Shown: piece after piece, positions 13,926 through 22,592 of the stretch
How the letters are laid out: every line of letters starts with the position of its first letter
Position numbering within the stretch: position 1 is the first letter of the stretch
DNA from: a virus
Virus record (IMG/VR): IMGVR_UViG_3300042564_001545
Location: 1 to 41,261 of that record
Length of the DNA stretch: 41,261 nt
Reading direction: 5' to 3' (one strand)
Translations under genes and position numbers: made by a program
Notes under the pieces: model-generated
The model's database searches: none
Told to the model about the DNA's origin: nothing
The model's input: only the letters and a program-made list of their open reading frames with translations

Positions 13926-14405
13926 ATGGCAGATACGACAACGACGAACTACGCCTTCGTCAAACCAGAAGTCGGGGCCAGTTCTGACACTTGGGGAACC
14001 AAGCTCAACAGCGACCTTGACGCCGTAGACGCCCTTCTTGGCGGCACTGGCGCACAGAAAGCCAAGCCGAACCTTGAAGGTGGGCTGTGGAAGATCGACG
14101 ACACTGCCGTAACCGCAAGCGCCGCAGAGTTGAACGTCCTCGACGGAATGACTGCGACGACCGCAGAGTTGAACTTTGTAGATGGCGTCACATCTGCCAT
14201 CCAAACTCAGCTTGATGCAAAAGCTCCTTCTGCGGCTCCAACTTTGTCTGGCACTATTACCATTACTGGCGGCACTCAAAGCTGGACTGTGATCGCAAGC
14301 GGCACAAACCTGACGTTTGCTTATAATGGCACCAATAGAATGAGGATCGACAGCAGCGGCAACCTGACAGTTGTAGGCAACGTGACTGCATACGGGACGC
14401 TCTGA
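13926..14405 (+). CDS. Tail fibre protein
   Basis: 159 aa. The N-terminus [22 protein letters not shown] followed by [10 protein letters not shown] is a common start of phage fibres. [12 protein letters not shown] and [10 protein letters not shown] repeats and a short beta-rich C-terminus ([15 protein letters not shown]) follow. It probably trimerises on the baseplate-less tail. It is coupled to the next gene through TGATG. Confidence 0.8.
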   Translation: MADTTTTNYAFVKPEVGASSDTWGTKLNSDLDAVDALLGGTGAQKAKPNLEGGLWKIDDTAVTASAAELNVLDGMTATTAELNFVDGVTSAIQTQLDAKAPSAAPTLSGTITITGGTQSWTVIASGTNLTFAYNGTNRMRIDSSGNLTVVGNVTAYGTL

Positions 14406-15424
14406 TGACCCTTCCAGTCGGAACAATCTCAATGTCGCAGGTCAACGTGGAGCTTCTTCGCTCCTCTACGGCCACGATCAGCCTAAATGAAAGCGACGTG
14501 CGGACACTGGCTGGAGTGGCATCCGGCACCATCAGCATGAACGACCTGCGGGGCAAGACAAACGAGTTTGCCTTCACGATCTCTACCAATCAGGTTAACG
14601 CCAACCTCCGCACCCTCGCCATCAACGCAGGCTGGAACGGAACGATCCCGGTTCGAGCCACCATCAACGCGGGCGTCTGGATTAGCGGTTCAGTCCCCGG
14701 TAACTCGACGCCCGCGCTCACGATCAATGGCTCCTTCCCCAATGGCGTCTCGCTCATTAACAACGGCACTATTGCTGGCGATGGCGGTGATGGTGGGAAT
14801 GGCGGGGCGGCTGCGAACGCAACAAACAGTGGGGGCGCAAATACCACTGTCGGAGCCGCTGGCTCAACAGGCGGTTTGGCGCTGTCCGCCTCTGTCGCAG
14901 TGTCGATTACTAACAACGGAACCATCGCTGGCGGCGGCGGTGGCGGCGGTGGCGGTGGAGGAGCTTCGATCTACTGGCAGTATGGCTCAGGCGGTACCGA
15001 TGCCTACTTAAATCAACCGGGTGGCGGCGGCGGCGGTGGGCGAGCAAACGCATCCTATAGTTCGTCTGGCGGTGCGGCGGGTGTCCTCACTGGCAACGGC
15101 TTTAGCGGCACAAGCAATAACGTCCTATTGGTAGCTGTCGCGGCTGGTGCCTCTGGGACATCATCCGCCGCAGGTGCAGGCGGCGCTGGTGGTAGTAGAA
15201 GCGCCTTTGGCGGCGGCACCCGCACGGTTACTGCGGGGACTGGCGGGACTGGTGGTGGCTGGGGTGCTGCGGGAGCAACGGGCGGCACCGCAACATCTAC
15301 TGGCTCTACTGTACGCAACTACAACAGAGCTGGCGGCGCAGGCGGTGGCGCGGGTAACGCAATTTCTGGCAACTCTAACATTACATGGGTCGCCACAGGC
15401 ACAAGATTGGGAGCCATAGCATGA
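14405..15424 (+). CDS. Glycine-rich tail fibre adhesin
   Basis: 339 aa. The start PVGTISMSQVNVELLRSSTATISLN and AGVASGTISMNDLRGK is typical of phage fibre tips. From about 115 on it is extremely Gly/Ala/Ser/Asn-rich with long runs of Gly, ending WVATGTRLGAIA. Gly-rich adhesins such as gp38 of T-even and S16-like phages fold into packed polyglycine helices and carry variable loops that bind receptors. It is a good candidate for the host-range determinant. Its repetitive GGCGGT codons are prone to change. Confidence 0.75.
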   Translation: MTLPVGTISMSQVNVELLRSSTATISLNESDVRTLAGVASGTISMNDLRGKTNEFAFTISTNQVNANLRTLAINAGWNGTIPVRATINAGVWISGSVPGNSTPALTINGSFPNGVSLINNGTIAGDGGDGGNGGAAANATNSGGANTTVGAAGSTGGLALSASVAVSITNNGTIAGGGGGGGGGGGASIYWQYGSGGTDAYLNQPGGGGGGGRANASYSSSGGAAGVLTGNGFSGTSNNVLLVAVAAGASGTSSAAGAGGAGGSRSAFGGGTRTVTAGTGGTGGGWGAAGATGGTATSTGSTVRNYNRAGGAGGGAGNAISGNSNITWVATGTRLGAIA

Positions 15425-15834
15425 CGACGATCAGCTATACCTACGAGATCACCCGCGTCGATCCTGACGCTAAGGCGATGGACATTCTTTACACCTCGCC
15501 CGAATACGGCACCACGCTCGTCGGGGCGCGGATGCCTTGGGATGGCGAGACCGTTGAGCAGATCGCTCAAATGTATTCCCCGGTGCGGAACTGGATTGAG
15601 CAGACACTGGCCGTTGCGCCCGTGTCGGCTGGCACGTCGGGTGACCTGTCTGTTGTGCTTGTCGCGCCTGACACACCGCCAACCAGAGACGAGCAGGAAG
15701 CTGCCCGTCGCGCTGCCTATGTCCTTGAGGCCGACCCAATCTACTTCATGTCACAGCGCGGCGAGGCAACTGAGGCAGAATGGCTGGCAAAGATCGCTGA
15801 GATTAAGGGTCGCTATCCTTACCCTGCGGAGTAA
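15421..15834 (+). CDS. Tail fibre assembly/chaperone-like protein
   Basis: 137 aa from the ATG at 15421 (ATGA overlap). The C-terminal part DPIYFMSQRGEATEAEWLAKIAEIKGRYPYP matches a recurring phage tail-assembly chaperone pattern. It follows directly after the adhesin, the usual place for a fibre chaperone. Confidence 0.65.
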   Translation: MTTISYTYEITRVDPDAKAMDILYTSPEYGTTLVGARMPWDGETVEQIAQMYSPVRNWIEQTLAVAPVSAGTSGDLSVVLVAPDTPPTRDEQEAARRAAYVLEADPIYFMSQRGEATEAEWLAKIAEIKGRYPYPAE

Positions 15835-15837
15835 GCC

Positions 15838-16080
15838 ATGACTGCTGAAATGCTCTGGAGCCTTGGCCTATCTGCTGTTCTTGGCCTTGTTAGCTGGATT
15901 TTGAAGGGCCATTCCGACGAGGTGCATCGGCTTCAGGTGCTGCTCAATCGAACACGCGAAGAAGTGGCAAAGGAGTATGTCACCAAGGTCGAGGTGCATG
16001 GCGATTTTAACCGCGTCATTGCGCGCATCGACAATCTTGACGCTAAGATCGACCGCATCTTGCAGGGGATGAGCAAATGA
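15838..16080 (+). CDS. Small membrane-anchored coiled-coil protein
   Basis: 80 aa. One N-terminal transmembrane segment (LWSLGLSAVLGLVSWIL) is followed by a heptad-like helix (VHRLQVLLNRTREEVAKEY, VIARIDNLDAKIDRIL). This architecture fits an inner-membrane spanin or a holin-associated protein. It is coupled by ATGA to a lipobox protein, the arrangement of two-component spanins, but it lies 2.6 kb from the endolysin. Function inferred only. Confidence 0.6.
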   Translation: MTAEMLWSLGLSAVLGLVSWILKGHSDEVHRLQVLLNRTREEVAKEYVTKVEVHGDFNRVIARIDNLDAKIDRILQGMSK

Positions 16081-16292
16081 GGCTTGCCCTAGTCCTCTTG
16101 GTCGCTGGCTGCGGCCCTGTTACTGTATCGTCCGTGGCCTACACGACGGCCTGCCCGAAAGGTGACCGCCAGTGCGAGATCAGACAGAACGCGGAAACGC
16201 TTTACTACATGGCGCACGGCGATGCGGCCAACGAACTGCTATGCTCTGGCGAGACGCGGGACGTTATGGGTGCGCTCTGCTCTGTCTACTGA
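16077..16292 (+). CDS. Small lipoprotein, possible outer spanin
   Basis: 71 aa. The short signal sequence MRLALVLLVAGC contains a lipobox (VAGC, Cys 12), so it should be lipidated and exported. The mature part is Cys-rich (six Cys in all) and not proline-rich, which is unlike classic outer spanins. The start overlaps the preceding membrane protein gene. Alternatives are a superinfection-exclusion lipoprotein or a structural periplasmic factor. Confidence 0.6.
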   Translation: MRLALVLLVAGCGPVTVSSVAYTTACPKGDRQCEIRQNAETLYYMAHGDAANELLCSGETRDVMGALCSVY

Positions 16293-16954
16293 CGACAGCA
16301 GTCAGCGCCCAAGTCACGGGCGATCTGAACACCAACTCCGGCAACACCAACTCGACCATCGACAGCAACAACGTCTCCACCAGCGAGACCAAGAACTACA
16401 ACGGCGCAGGCTCCTCGCCGTTCTCAACGCCTGTGCCGACAGCCGCCGCGCCGACAGTCATGGGTGGCGGTGGCAACGATAGCTGCCTCATCCCTTACCA
16501 GCAGGCGTTCCAGATCAGCATCTTCGGCAGGGCCGAGGGCAAGATGGAGCAAGACCCCGAGTGCAACCGCCGCAAAGACGCCCGCCTGCTTGGCACACCG
16601 CAGGAAGCTGGTGGCCTCGGCCTGCAAGTCAGCGGTATCTCAGTCATGTGCGACAGCCCTGACATCTTCAAGGCAATGGCCTTGGCGTCCACTCCATGCC
16701 CAATTTACTCCATCGCCACAGGTAAGTTGCTCGTTGGGCGCGAGGGGTATCTCGCAATGCGTGACGACCCCTATAATTATGTGGTAGGATACGCCGAAGA
16801 TCAGGCGTTCTGGGACGCCTTCCTACTCATGAACGAGGAGTTGCCGGATGTCCTGCCTCAAGAAAACAGTGGCCCTACTCTGTCTGAGCGTTTCCGCCGC
16901 ACACGCAGAGCCGACGATGACCAACCTTCAGGGGTCAGCCCAAGCAATCCTTGA
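16241..16954 (+). CDS. Sec-exported conserved phage protein, unknown function
   Basis: 237 aa. I start it at the ATG at 16241 because it gives a clean signal peptide (CALLCLLTTAVSA then Q). An Asn/Thr/Ser-rich region follows (GDLNTNSGNTNSTIDSNN). A conserved part reads GLQVSGISVMCDSPDIFKAM...STPCPIY, a pattern I recall from aquatic phage genomes without function. It starts 52 bases inside the upstream gene and its end overlaps the next gene by about 107 bases. The N/T-rich stretch may form a beta-rich surface segment. Confidence 0.65.
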   Translation: MLWRDAGRYGCALLCLLTTAVSAQVTGDLNTNSGNTNSTIDSNNVSTSETKNYNGAGSSPFSTPVPTAAAPTVMGGGGNDSCLIPYQQAFQISIFGRAEGKMEQDPECNRRKDARLLGTPQEAGGLGLQVSGISVMCDSPDIFKAMALASTPCPIYSIATGKLLVGREGYLAMRDDPYNYVVGYAEDQAFWDAFLLMNEELPDVLPQENSGPTLSERFRRTRRADDDQPSGVSPSNP

Positions 16955-17597
16955 CCAGCTTACCGCCTCGCAGAGCCTGACGGCTGGTGCGATCTACAGC
17001 GCCAGCAACGGCGACATCCTCGCACCGGGTGTCATGCAGACGGCCAGCGTGACCGAACAGATGCGGCTCGACTACAACTCTGACGTACAGGGGGTGATCG
17101 ACGCGACGTACTACAACGCCGAACTGTTGTTTCAGGATCAATACGCCGCAACAATGGTCCATCTCGATTCGGCTGTCGATAACCTCGTTGCCGCGACTGC
17201 GGTTCTGATGGAGGTGCAAGCCGTCGCCAACATGGCTGCGAATGCCGACACTGTGCAGGAACAGATGGTTGTGCAGGCCGTCCTGACCAACAACGACATG
17301 ACCATCACGGCGGCTGACGTGAGCAACTACAACAACGCTCTCGGCGCTGTGCAGTCATACGCCCGCGATGCTGGTGCTTTCCTCGCTGCCTCGCGCAACA
17401 CGACTATGACCGCAACCGTGGACGCCTACGCTTCTACCAGCGGTACCAGCCTCTACGGCGCAACTGTGACATACTCTGCCACCGCCGACATCCTGAACAT
17501 CTCCGGCGCTGACGCCTTCGGCATCGGCCTGCAAGGGCTGCTACAGGCCAACACTGTGTCGGTCGAGGATGTCTACGCTGCGGGTTACGGTTCGTGA
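16848..17597 (+). CDS. Sec-exported hypothetical protein
   Basis: 249 aa with a signal peptide (MSCLKKTVALLCLSVSAAHA then E). The ATG at 16848 has GAGGAG upstream. The mature part is Ala/Thr/Asn-rich, largely helical, with few charges. It begins about 107 bases inside the preceding gene in another frame, an unusually long overlap. Two consecutive exported proteins suggest a periplasmic or surface function during infection or lysis. No family recognised. Confidence 0.65.
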   Translation: MSCLKKTVALLCLSVSAAHAEPTMTNLQGSAQAILDQLTASQSLTAGAIYSASNGDILAPGVMQTASVTEQMRLDYNSDVQGVIDATYYNAELLFQDQYAATMVHLDSAVDNLVAATAVLMEVQAVANMAANADTVQEQMVVQAVLTNNDMTITAADVSNYNNALGAVQSYARDAGAFLAASRNTTMTATVDAYASTSGTSLYGATVTYSATADILNISGADAFGIGLQGLLQANTVSVEDVYAAGYGS

Positions 17598-18025
17598 GCG
17601 AGGAAGCTGAAACCAACGGCCTGCGCATAGCGGGCTTTGACATCAAGGGCTGGTGGCTTGCCGCCGCCCTGCCTGCCCTGTCTGGCTTGAGCGGCACGAT
17701 CTATGTGGGCTACGATACCGTCAACCGTTTCTGGGCTGTTGAGGAGAGCGTCGATGGGGTCTTGGGCGTCGAAAGCCGGGTGCAAACTCTGGAGCAAGCG
17801 ATCCAAGACAACGACGTGCGCGGGCTTGCACCCAAGCTGTCGGCAATCTCGACCCAGATGGGGACGATCCTTGAGCAGCAGAAAGAGCTAATGGACCTGC
17901 GGTCGATGGTGGAGAAGTCAGACAGCGTCAGCAGCGGCCTCGCTGGCAAGCTGGAGAAGTACGACGCCGAGATCGAAGACTTGTGGAAGGCTATGGACGA
18001 CCTGATAAGGAACCCGATGCAATGA
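17594..18025 (+). CDS. Membrane-anchored coiled-coil protein
   Basis: 143 aa starting with GTG at 17594 (GTGA overlap). Hydrophobic segment WWLAAALPALSGLSGTIYVGY near residues 20-40, then a long helix (VESRVQTLEQAIQD, ISTQMGTILEQQKELMDLRSMVEKSD, KLEKYDAEIEDLWKAMDDL). The topology resembles inner-membrane spanins or phage membrane scaffolds. It is coupled to the next small membrane gene. Confidence 0.65.
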   Translation: MSEEAETNGLRIAGFDIKGWWLAAALPALSGLSGTIYVGYDTVNRFWAVEESVDGVLGVESRVQTLEQAIQDNDVRGLAPKLSAISTQMGTILEQQKELMDLRSMVEKSDSVSSGLAGKLEKYDAEIEDLWKAMDDLIRNPMQ

Positions 18026-18213
18026 TGAAGATGGAAGCCTTAGTCTGGGTAACATTCGTCGCCGCTGTTGGAGCGATTTTCTACCTGTCTGGAGACGGTT
18101 TTTACCGCTATCCATGCCAAGACCCAGCCAACTGGACTGCCTTGGAATGTACCCCGCCGATCTGCATCCGCACTGGCATGTGCGCCACTGACTTGACTGG
18201 AGCCTTGGAATGA
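18022..18213 (+). CDS. Small single-span membrane protein with Cys-rich tail
   Basis: 63 aa. Transmembrane segment VWVTFVAAVGAIFYLSGDGF, then YPCQDPANW and ECTPPICIRTGMC: four Cys after the membrane segment, likely in the periplasm. The RYPCQDPxNW pattern recurs in small membrane proteins of other phages near lysis genes. Possible holin regulator or spanin part; unproven. Confidence 0.6.
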   Translation: MMKMEALVWVTFVAAVGAIFYLSGDGFYRYPCQDPANWTALECTPPICIRTGMCATDLTGALE

Positions 18214-18494
18214 GCAAGCACGACCCTGACATGATGGAAGCCAAGCTGCGCTACTTCATTGGCGTAGCCCTGACTGTGATTTTGGGCGGAGTCATCTTCG
18301 CCATTCTCTACAGCCTGATTTTTGTGACGCAGCCCCTCGGAGACTCTAGCGAGAACGACCGCAAGTTCTTCGAGCTTCTGACTCCCATCGCCAGCTTCAT
18401 CGTCGGCGCACTGGGCGGCGTCATGGCTGCGGGAAACAACCGTAACAAAGGCGGCAGCGACGAGACCCCGCCGACACAGGAGTACACCGAATGA
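18210..18494 (+). CDS. Candidate holin (two transmembrane segments)
   Basis: 94 aa. Segments YFIGVALTVILGGVIFAILYSLIFV (in two pieces) and PIASFIVGALGGVMAAG, with a charged C-terminus (NNRNKGGSDETPPTQEYTE). Size, topology and position two genes before the endolysin suit a class II holin. Coupled to both neighbours by ATGA overlaps. Confidence 0.6.
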   Translation: MSKHDPDMMEAKLRYFIGVALTVILGGVIFAILYSLIFVTQPLGDSSENDRKFFELLTPIASFIVGALGGVMAAGNNRNKGGSDETPPTQEYTE

Positions 18495-18694
18495 TCGGAC
18501 GCATCGTTGGAATGATGATTGGCCGCAAGGCCAAAGAGGCTGTCGTGGATGCAGTGCTGGACAAGGTAAACCTGCCTGATCCAGTCGAGAACGCGATCAA
18601 GATTGCTGCCACTGGCAACGTCGGCGATCTGATTGGCGGCGACGCCAAAGAGGAATTTGTCAAAGCCGTAGTCAAGAAGGCGAGAAAGAAATGA
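18491..18694 (+). CDS. Small amphipathic hypothetical protein
   Basis: 67 aa. MIGRIVGMMIGRKAKEAVVDAVLDKV, then a basic C-terminus VVKKARKK. The N-terminal helix looks amphipathic. It lies between the candidate holin and the endolysin with ATGA overlaps on both sides, so a role in lysis timing is possible. Confidence 0.6.
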   Translation: MIGRIVGMMIGRKAKEAVVDAVLDKVNLPDPVENAIKIAATGNVGDLIGGDAKEEFVKAVVKKARKK

Positions 18695-19545
18695 GTTTGC
18701 TGACTGTAGACCAACTGCGCGCCATGATCCCCTCCAACAAAGAGGTCGAGGAATGGTGTGCTGCGCTCAACGAGATGCTGCCTAAGTACGGCATTACCAC
18801 CGACAAGCGCATTGCCAGCTTCGTAAGTCAGTGCGCCCACGAAAGCATGGATTTCCGGGTGCTGGAGGAGAACCTGAACTACAAGGAGGCCACGCTCCTG
18901 AAAGTCTTCCCGCGCTACTTTGGCCCCGGCAAAGAGAACGCTGCCGAATATGCTGGCAATCCGCAAAAGATCGCCAACTACGTTTACATGGACAAGAACC
19001 GCTCCAAGGGCGGCGCTTTAGGCAATGTGAAGGAAAATGACGGTTTCGCCATGAGAGGCAAAGGTCTGAAGCAAGTCACGGGCCGTGCGAACCATGAAGC
19101 CTTTGGCAAGACAGTTGGCATGACTGCCGAGGAAGCCGCCGAGTATCTGATGACCAAAAAGGGCGCACTTGAGAGCGCGCTGTGGTTCTGGGGCAGTCGC
19201 AACCTGAACGACGTGGCTGACACTGGCGACCAAGTGCGGCTCACCAAAATCATCAACGGCGGCGACATCGGTTTGGCTGATCGGCAAGCCCGCTATGCCA
19301 AGGCGATGGCTGCGCTGGGCGGCAAAGTCAGCGCCGCTGCGCCAGTGACGACGGCTGTCTCAGAGACGCTGCGCCGTGGCTCCAAGGGCGACGCAGTCAA
19401 GAAAATGCAGGCGAAACTGGGTCTGGCAGCGGACGGAGACTTCGGTCCCGGCACCGAAGCCGCGCTCAAAAAGTGGCAGTCAGCAAATGGTTTGACTGCT
19501 GATGGCGTCGCTGGTCCTAAGACATTGGCTAAACTGCTCGGCTGA
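18691..19545 (+). CDS. Endolysin: GH19 domain plus peptidoglycan-binding domain
   Basis: 284 aa. The GH19 (chitinase-like muramidase) region has FVSQCAHES and FRVLEENLNY, with the presumed catalytic Glu near 51 and a second near 60, and RGKGLKQVTGRANHEAFG. The C-terminal 65 residues (LRRGSKGDAVKKMQAKLG...TEAALKKWQ...DGVAGPKTLAKLLG) form a PG_binding_1 domain. No signal peptide, so it needs a holin to reach the cell wall. Confidence 0.92.
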   Translation: MSLLTVDQLRAMIPSNKEVEEWCAALNEMLPKYGITTDKRIASFVSQCAHESMDFRVLEENLNYKEATLLKVFPRYFGPGKENAAEYAGNPQKIANYVYMDKNRSKGGALGNVKENDGFAMRGKGLKQVTGRANHEAFGKTVGMTAEEAAEYLMTKKGALESALWFWGSRNLNDVADTGDQVRLTKIINGGDIGLADRQARYAKAMAALGGKVSAAAPVTTAVSETLRRGSKGDAVKKMQAKLGLAADGDFGPGTEAALKKWQSANGLTADGVAGPKTLAKLLG

Positions 19546-19575
19546 TGTATTCTGCGCCCAACAGGGAGCCTCGAC

Positions 19576-21093
19576 ATGCCTCTAATTCCCATCGACCTGA
19601 AGCCCGGTCTCTACAAAAACGGCACAGCCTACAGCGGGAAACTGCGGTGGGCTGACTCCAATCTGGTCCGCTGGAAAGACGGGGCTATCCGCGTCATTGG
19701 TGGCTGGGAACGGCGGGAGAATAGCTCTGGCGTCAATATTGCCGCCCTGTTTGCGGACGCCACTACTGAGGCTCCGCGTAATATTATTACATGGACGGAC
19801 AACAATGGTGTGGCGCAAATTGTCGTAGGTACGAACAAAAAGCTCTACCACATCGACACCAGCGGTTTAGTCACCAACATTTCCCCGACTGGATTTACAG
19901 GCGGGTCGAAAGACTCTGGTCTTAATGTAGGTTACGGCACCTACGCCTATGGTAACGCGACTTACGGTACTCCGCGCAGCGCTGAAGGCGCGCTGCCGAC
20001 GCCCGTGCCGACGTGGGACTTCGCTCTTTGGGGTGAGAACCTCTTGGCGCAATTTCGTGGTGACGGCGACCTTTATGAGTGGGTTCCCGGCACCGCGTCA
20101 GCGGTTGCTATCACCACTGCGCCAACAGACATGCAGGACACGATTGTTACCGACGAGCGCATTGTGCTGGGCATTGGCGGCACAACGACGCCGCGTCTGG
20201 TGCAGTGGTCTGCGTCTGAGGATAACACTGACTGGACGCCGTCTGCGACCAACCAAGCAGGCTCGCTGACTTTGGCTGGCGTGGGGCCGCTTCTGGCAGT
20301 CACGCAGATTATGAACGAAATTCTGATCCTTGGTCAGAACGAAGTCTACGTCGGTCGCTACCTTGGACCGCCCTACGTCTACGGCTTTGACCGCGTAGGC
20401 GACAACAACGGCCTCTTGTCGGCCAACTGCCTTGTGACGACCGCCCGCTTCGCCATGTGGGCGGCAGAGCGGAACTTCTGGCTCTACGACGGGTCGCTGA
20501 AAAAGCTGGAGTCCGACATCATCGACTTCTTCTACGATGACTTGAGCGAGACAGAGTTTAGCAAGACCTACAGCTTCACTGTCCGTGACTTTAACGAGGT
20601 CTGGTGGCTCTACCAATCCAAAAACAGCACGACGACGGAGCCTGACTCCTACATCTGCTACGACTACGCGCTTAATCACTGGACCAAAGGCAAGATCGAC
20701 CGTTCTGTGGGCATCGACAAGTCAGCGACCTCGACGCCGTTGATGGTCTCGCCGGGTGGTCTGATCTACAACCACGAACTTGAGCATATCTCCATTGTAG
20801 ACGGCGTTGCTCCTTACTGCGAAACCGGGCCTATCGAACTCGGCCAAGGCGACCAGCAGGCGTACATCGACTACCTCTATCCTGACGAAGCCGTCGCAAA
20901 CAATGTGGCGATGACGATCAAGACCAAAGACATGCCGAACCTGACTGAGCAAGTCTTCGGTCCTTACACACTCGCCAGCCCGACTCCAGTCAGGGCGCGG
21001 GGACGCCAGTTCGCGCTGCGCTTTGAAGGTAGGGCTGCTGGCTGGAAGATCGGCCTGATGCGCGCCAACGTGAAGTCAGGAGGGCTGCGTTGA
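19576..21093 (+). CDS. Tail nozzle / DNA stabilization protein (P22 gp10-like)
   Basis: 505 aa. Starts PLIPIDLKPGLYKNGTAYSG and RWADSNLVRWKDGAIRVIGGW, the hallmark of the P22 gp10/T7 gp12-like nozzle family. Beta-propeller-like repeats follow (NLLAQFRGDGDLYEW, QWSASEDNTDWTPS, LGQNEVYVGRY, VWWLYQSKNS). It would form the hexameric nozzle under the adaptor that closes the DNA channel. Confidence 0.88.
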   Translation: MPLIPIDLKPGLYKNGTAYSGKLRWADSNLVRWKDGAIRVIGGWERRENSSGVNIAALFADATTEAPRNIITWTDNNGVAQIVVGTNKKLYHIDTSGLVTNISPTGFTGGSKDSGLNVGYGTYAYGNATYGTPRSAEGALPTPVPTWDFALWGENLLAQFRGDGDLYEWVPGTASAVAITTAPTDMQDTIVTDERIVLGIGGTTTPRLVQWSASEDNTDWTPSATNQAGSLTLAGVGPLLAVTQIMNEILILGQNEVYVGRYLGPPYVYGFDRVGDNNGLLSANCLVTTARFAMWAAERNFWLYDGSLKKLESDIIDFFYDDLSETEFSKTYSFTVRDFNEVWWLYQSKNSTTTEPDSYICYDYALNHWTKGKIDRSVGIDKSATSTPLMVSPGGLIYNHELEHISIVDGVAPYCETGPIELGQGDQQAYIDYLYPDEAVANNVAMTIKTKDMPNLTEQVFGPYTLASPTPVRARGRQFALRFEGRAAGWKIGLMRANVKSGGLR

Positions 21094-21779
21094 AGCGCAA
21101 CTTTATCGTCCCTGTTCCGACCAGTCAGACGCTCACACGCTGGGCGACTGACGTTCACAACTATTTGCGGATCACCGGGACTGGCGCAGTCGAGCCTGAA
21201 ACCATCCTGATGCAGCACCAGATCGGCGGCGAGAAAGCCACTGTGGACGGGTTGCTGATGTGGGATGCTACAAACGGCTATCCTGTCGTCTCGAAAGACG
21301 GGGTTTGGCACCAGCTTACTATGGGCGACGGTCACGCTATTCTCACGCAGGACGCCAGTATTACTGCCGCTGCGGCCAACACGGCCTACGCCATTCAGTT
21401 CGACACTCCGTCATTCGCGCAGGACATCTCTCTCAGCCCAACGAACCCGACCAGAATCGTGTTTGGCAGCGGCGGGCTGTACCGCATCTCGTTCACCGCT
21501 CAGATCGAATCTACGTCTAGTAGCACAATCGAGTTTCGCTTCTGGCCGCGCGTCAACGGTGTTGATGTAGGGGGCAGCACGATGGTCGCCAGCCTGCACA
21601 ACAACGGCGCTACTATCGTCGTGTCACGGGACTCGATTTTCCAGTTTGTGGCTGGTGACTACCTCGAAGCCATGTGGGCGACGACAAGCACCAGCGGACG
21701 CCTTCAGGCTCACGCCGCGACTGCCTACGCTCCTGCGTCGCCCTCGGCTACAATGGCGATCAGCCGGGTGCAACAATGA
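21090..21779 (+). CDS. Tail-associated protein with jelly-roll (C1q/TNF-like) C-terminus
   Basis: 229 aa. The TTG at 21090 is a credible start because AGGAGGG (21078-21084) lies just upstream and it overlaps the previous stop (TTGA). The C-terminal 130 residues read like a TNF/C1q-type sandwich (TAYAIQFDTPSF, GGLYRISFTAQIESTSSSTIEF in parts, VVSRDSIFQFVAGDYLEAMWATTS). Probably a tail knob or spike trimer. Confidence 0.7.
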   Translation: MKRNFIVPVPTSQTLTRWATDVHNYLRITGTGAVEPETILMQHQIGGEKATVDGLLMWDATNGYPVVSKDGVWHQLTMGDGHAILTQDASITAAAANTAYAIQFDTPSFAQDISLSPTNPTRIVFGSGGLYRISFTAQIESTSSSTIEFRFWPRVNGVDVGGSTMVASLHNNGATIVVSRDSIFQFVAGDYLEAMWATTSTSGRLQAHAATAYAPASPSATMAISRVQQ

Positions 21780-22168
21780 GCCTGACTGCGTTTGTCCGTG
21801 TCTGGCTCGACCAGCTAGACAAATATCGCCCTGAATTAGAGGCGGCGATGGAGCATAACGGCGGCACTCACAGCTTCGACGACCTGACTGCAATGGTGCT
21901 GCAAGGGCGTCTTCGGCTCTGGCATACAGAAAAAAGTATCGCCTTGACTGAAGTCATTGAGTATCCGCGCCAAAAACACTATCATGTCTTTGCCGCAGGG
22001 GGCGACTTAGACGATATAGTGGCTACAATCCCACAAATCGAACAAGCCGCCCGCGACGCTGGTTGCTGCAAACTGACCATTTCAGGCCGTCGCGGCTGGG
22101 TCAGGGCGCTCGTCCCGCAGGGCTGGACTGAACAGTTCGCCACATGCGTTAGGAGTATAGAACCATGA
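21776..22168 (+). CDS. GNAT-like/internal-core accessory protein
   Basis: 130 aa from the ATG at 21776 (ATGA overlap). Segment VFAAGGDLDDIVATIPQIEQAARDAGCCKLTISGRRGWVRALVPQGW resembles proteins near internal virion genes in T7-like and related phages, some of which are labelled acetyltransferase-like. No acetyl-CoA loop is obvious. Probably a virion or assembly protein. Confidence 0.55.
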   Translation: MSLTAFVRVWLDQLDKYRPELEAAMEHNGGTHSFDDLTAMVLQGRLRLWHTEKSIALTEVIEYPRQKHYHVFAAGGDLDDIVATIPQIEQAARDAGCCKLTISGRRGWVRALVPQGWTEQFATCVRSIEP

Positions 22169-22590
22169 GCCTTGGCGGTAAGACCACAGAGAAACAGCAG
22201 ATCGACCCTGCACTGAAAGACGCTGCGCTGGCGCAGTTGGACATGGCGCGGAGCGTTGGCCAACTCGGCTTCGTTCCCTATAAAGGCGCAACTGTAGCGG
22301 GTTTTCAGCCTAATCAGATTGCTGCGATGCAGAACACCAACGCTGGCTTGGGGGCGTTTGGGCTTGGCACGGCAGCGGTTCCGACTGGCGGCGACCTTAG
22401 CCCCTACGCCATTTACCAGCAACAGCTTGCTATGATGGACCCCGGACAGCGCGCCCTTATTGAGTCGATGTTCATCAATCCCATGACTGGAGCCGCGCCG
22501 ACCCTCACTTTTGGTCCGCAGACCTACTACGGGAACGAGCAGTACGCGGATAAGAAGAAAAAGACAACCACTGGCGGCGGGAGCATGTAA
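22165..22590 (+). CDS. Hypothetical ejection-region protein
   Basis: 141 aa, coupled by ATGA. Gln/Ala/Gly-rich with KDAALAQLDMARSVGQLGFVPYKGATVAGFQPNQIAAMQ, and a Lys/Thr/Gly-rich tail. Proteins with a similar feel precede the internal virion proteins in related phages. No fold recognised. Confidence 0.6.
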   Translation: MSLGGKTTEKQQIDPALKDAALAQLDMARSVGQLGFVPYKGATVAGFQPNQIAAMQNTNAGLGAFGLGTAAVPTGGDLSPYAIYQQQLAMMDPGQRALIESMFINPMTGAAPTLTFGPQTYYGNEQYADKKKKTTTGGGSM

Positions 22591-22592
22591 TC

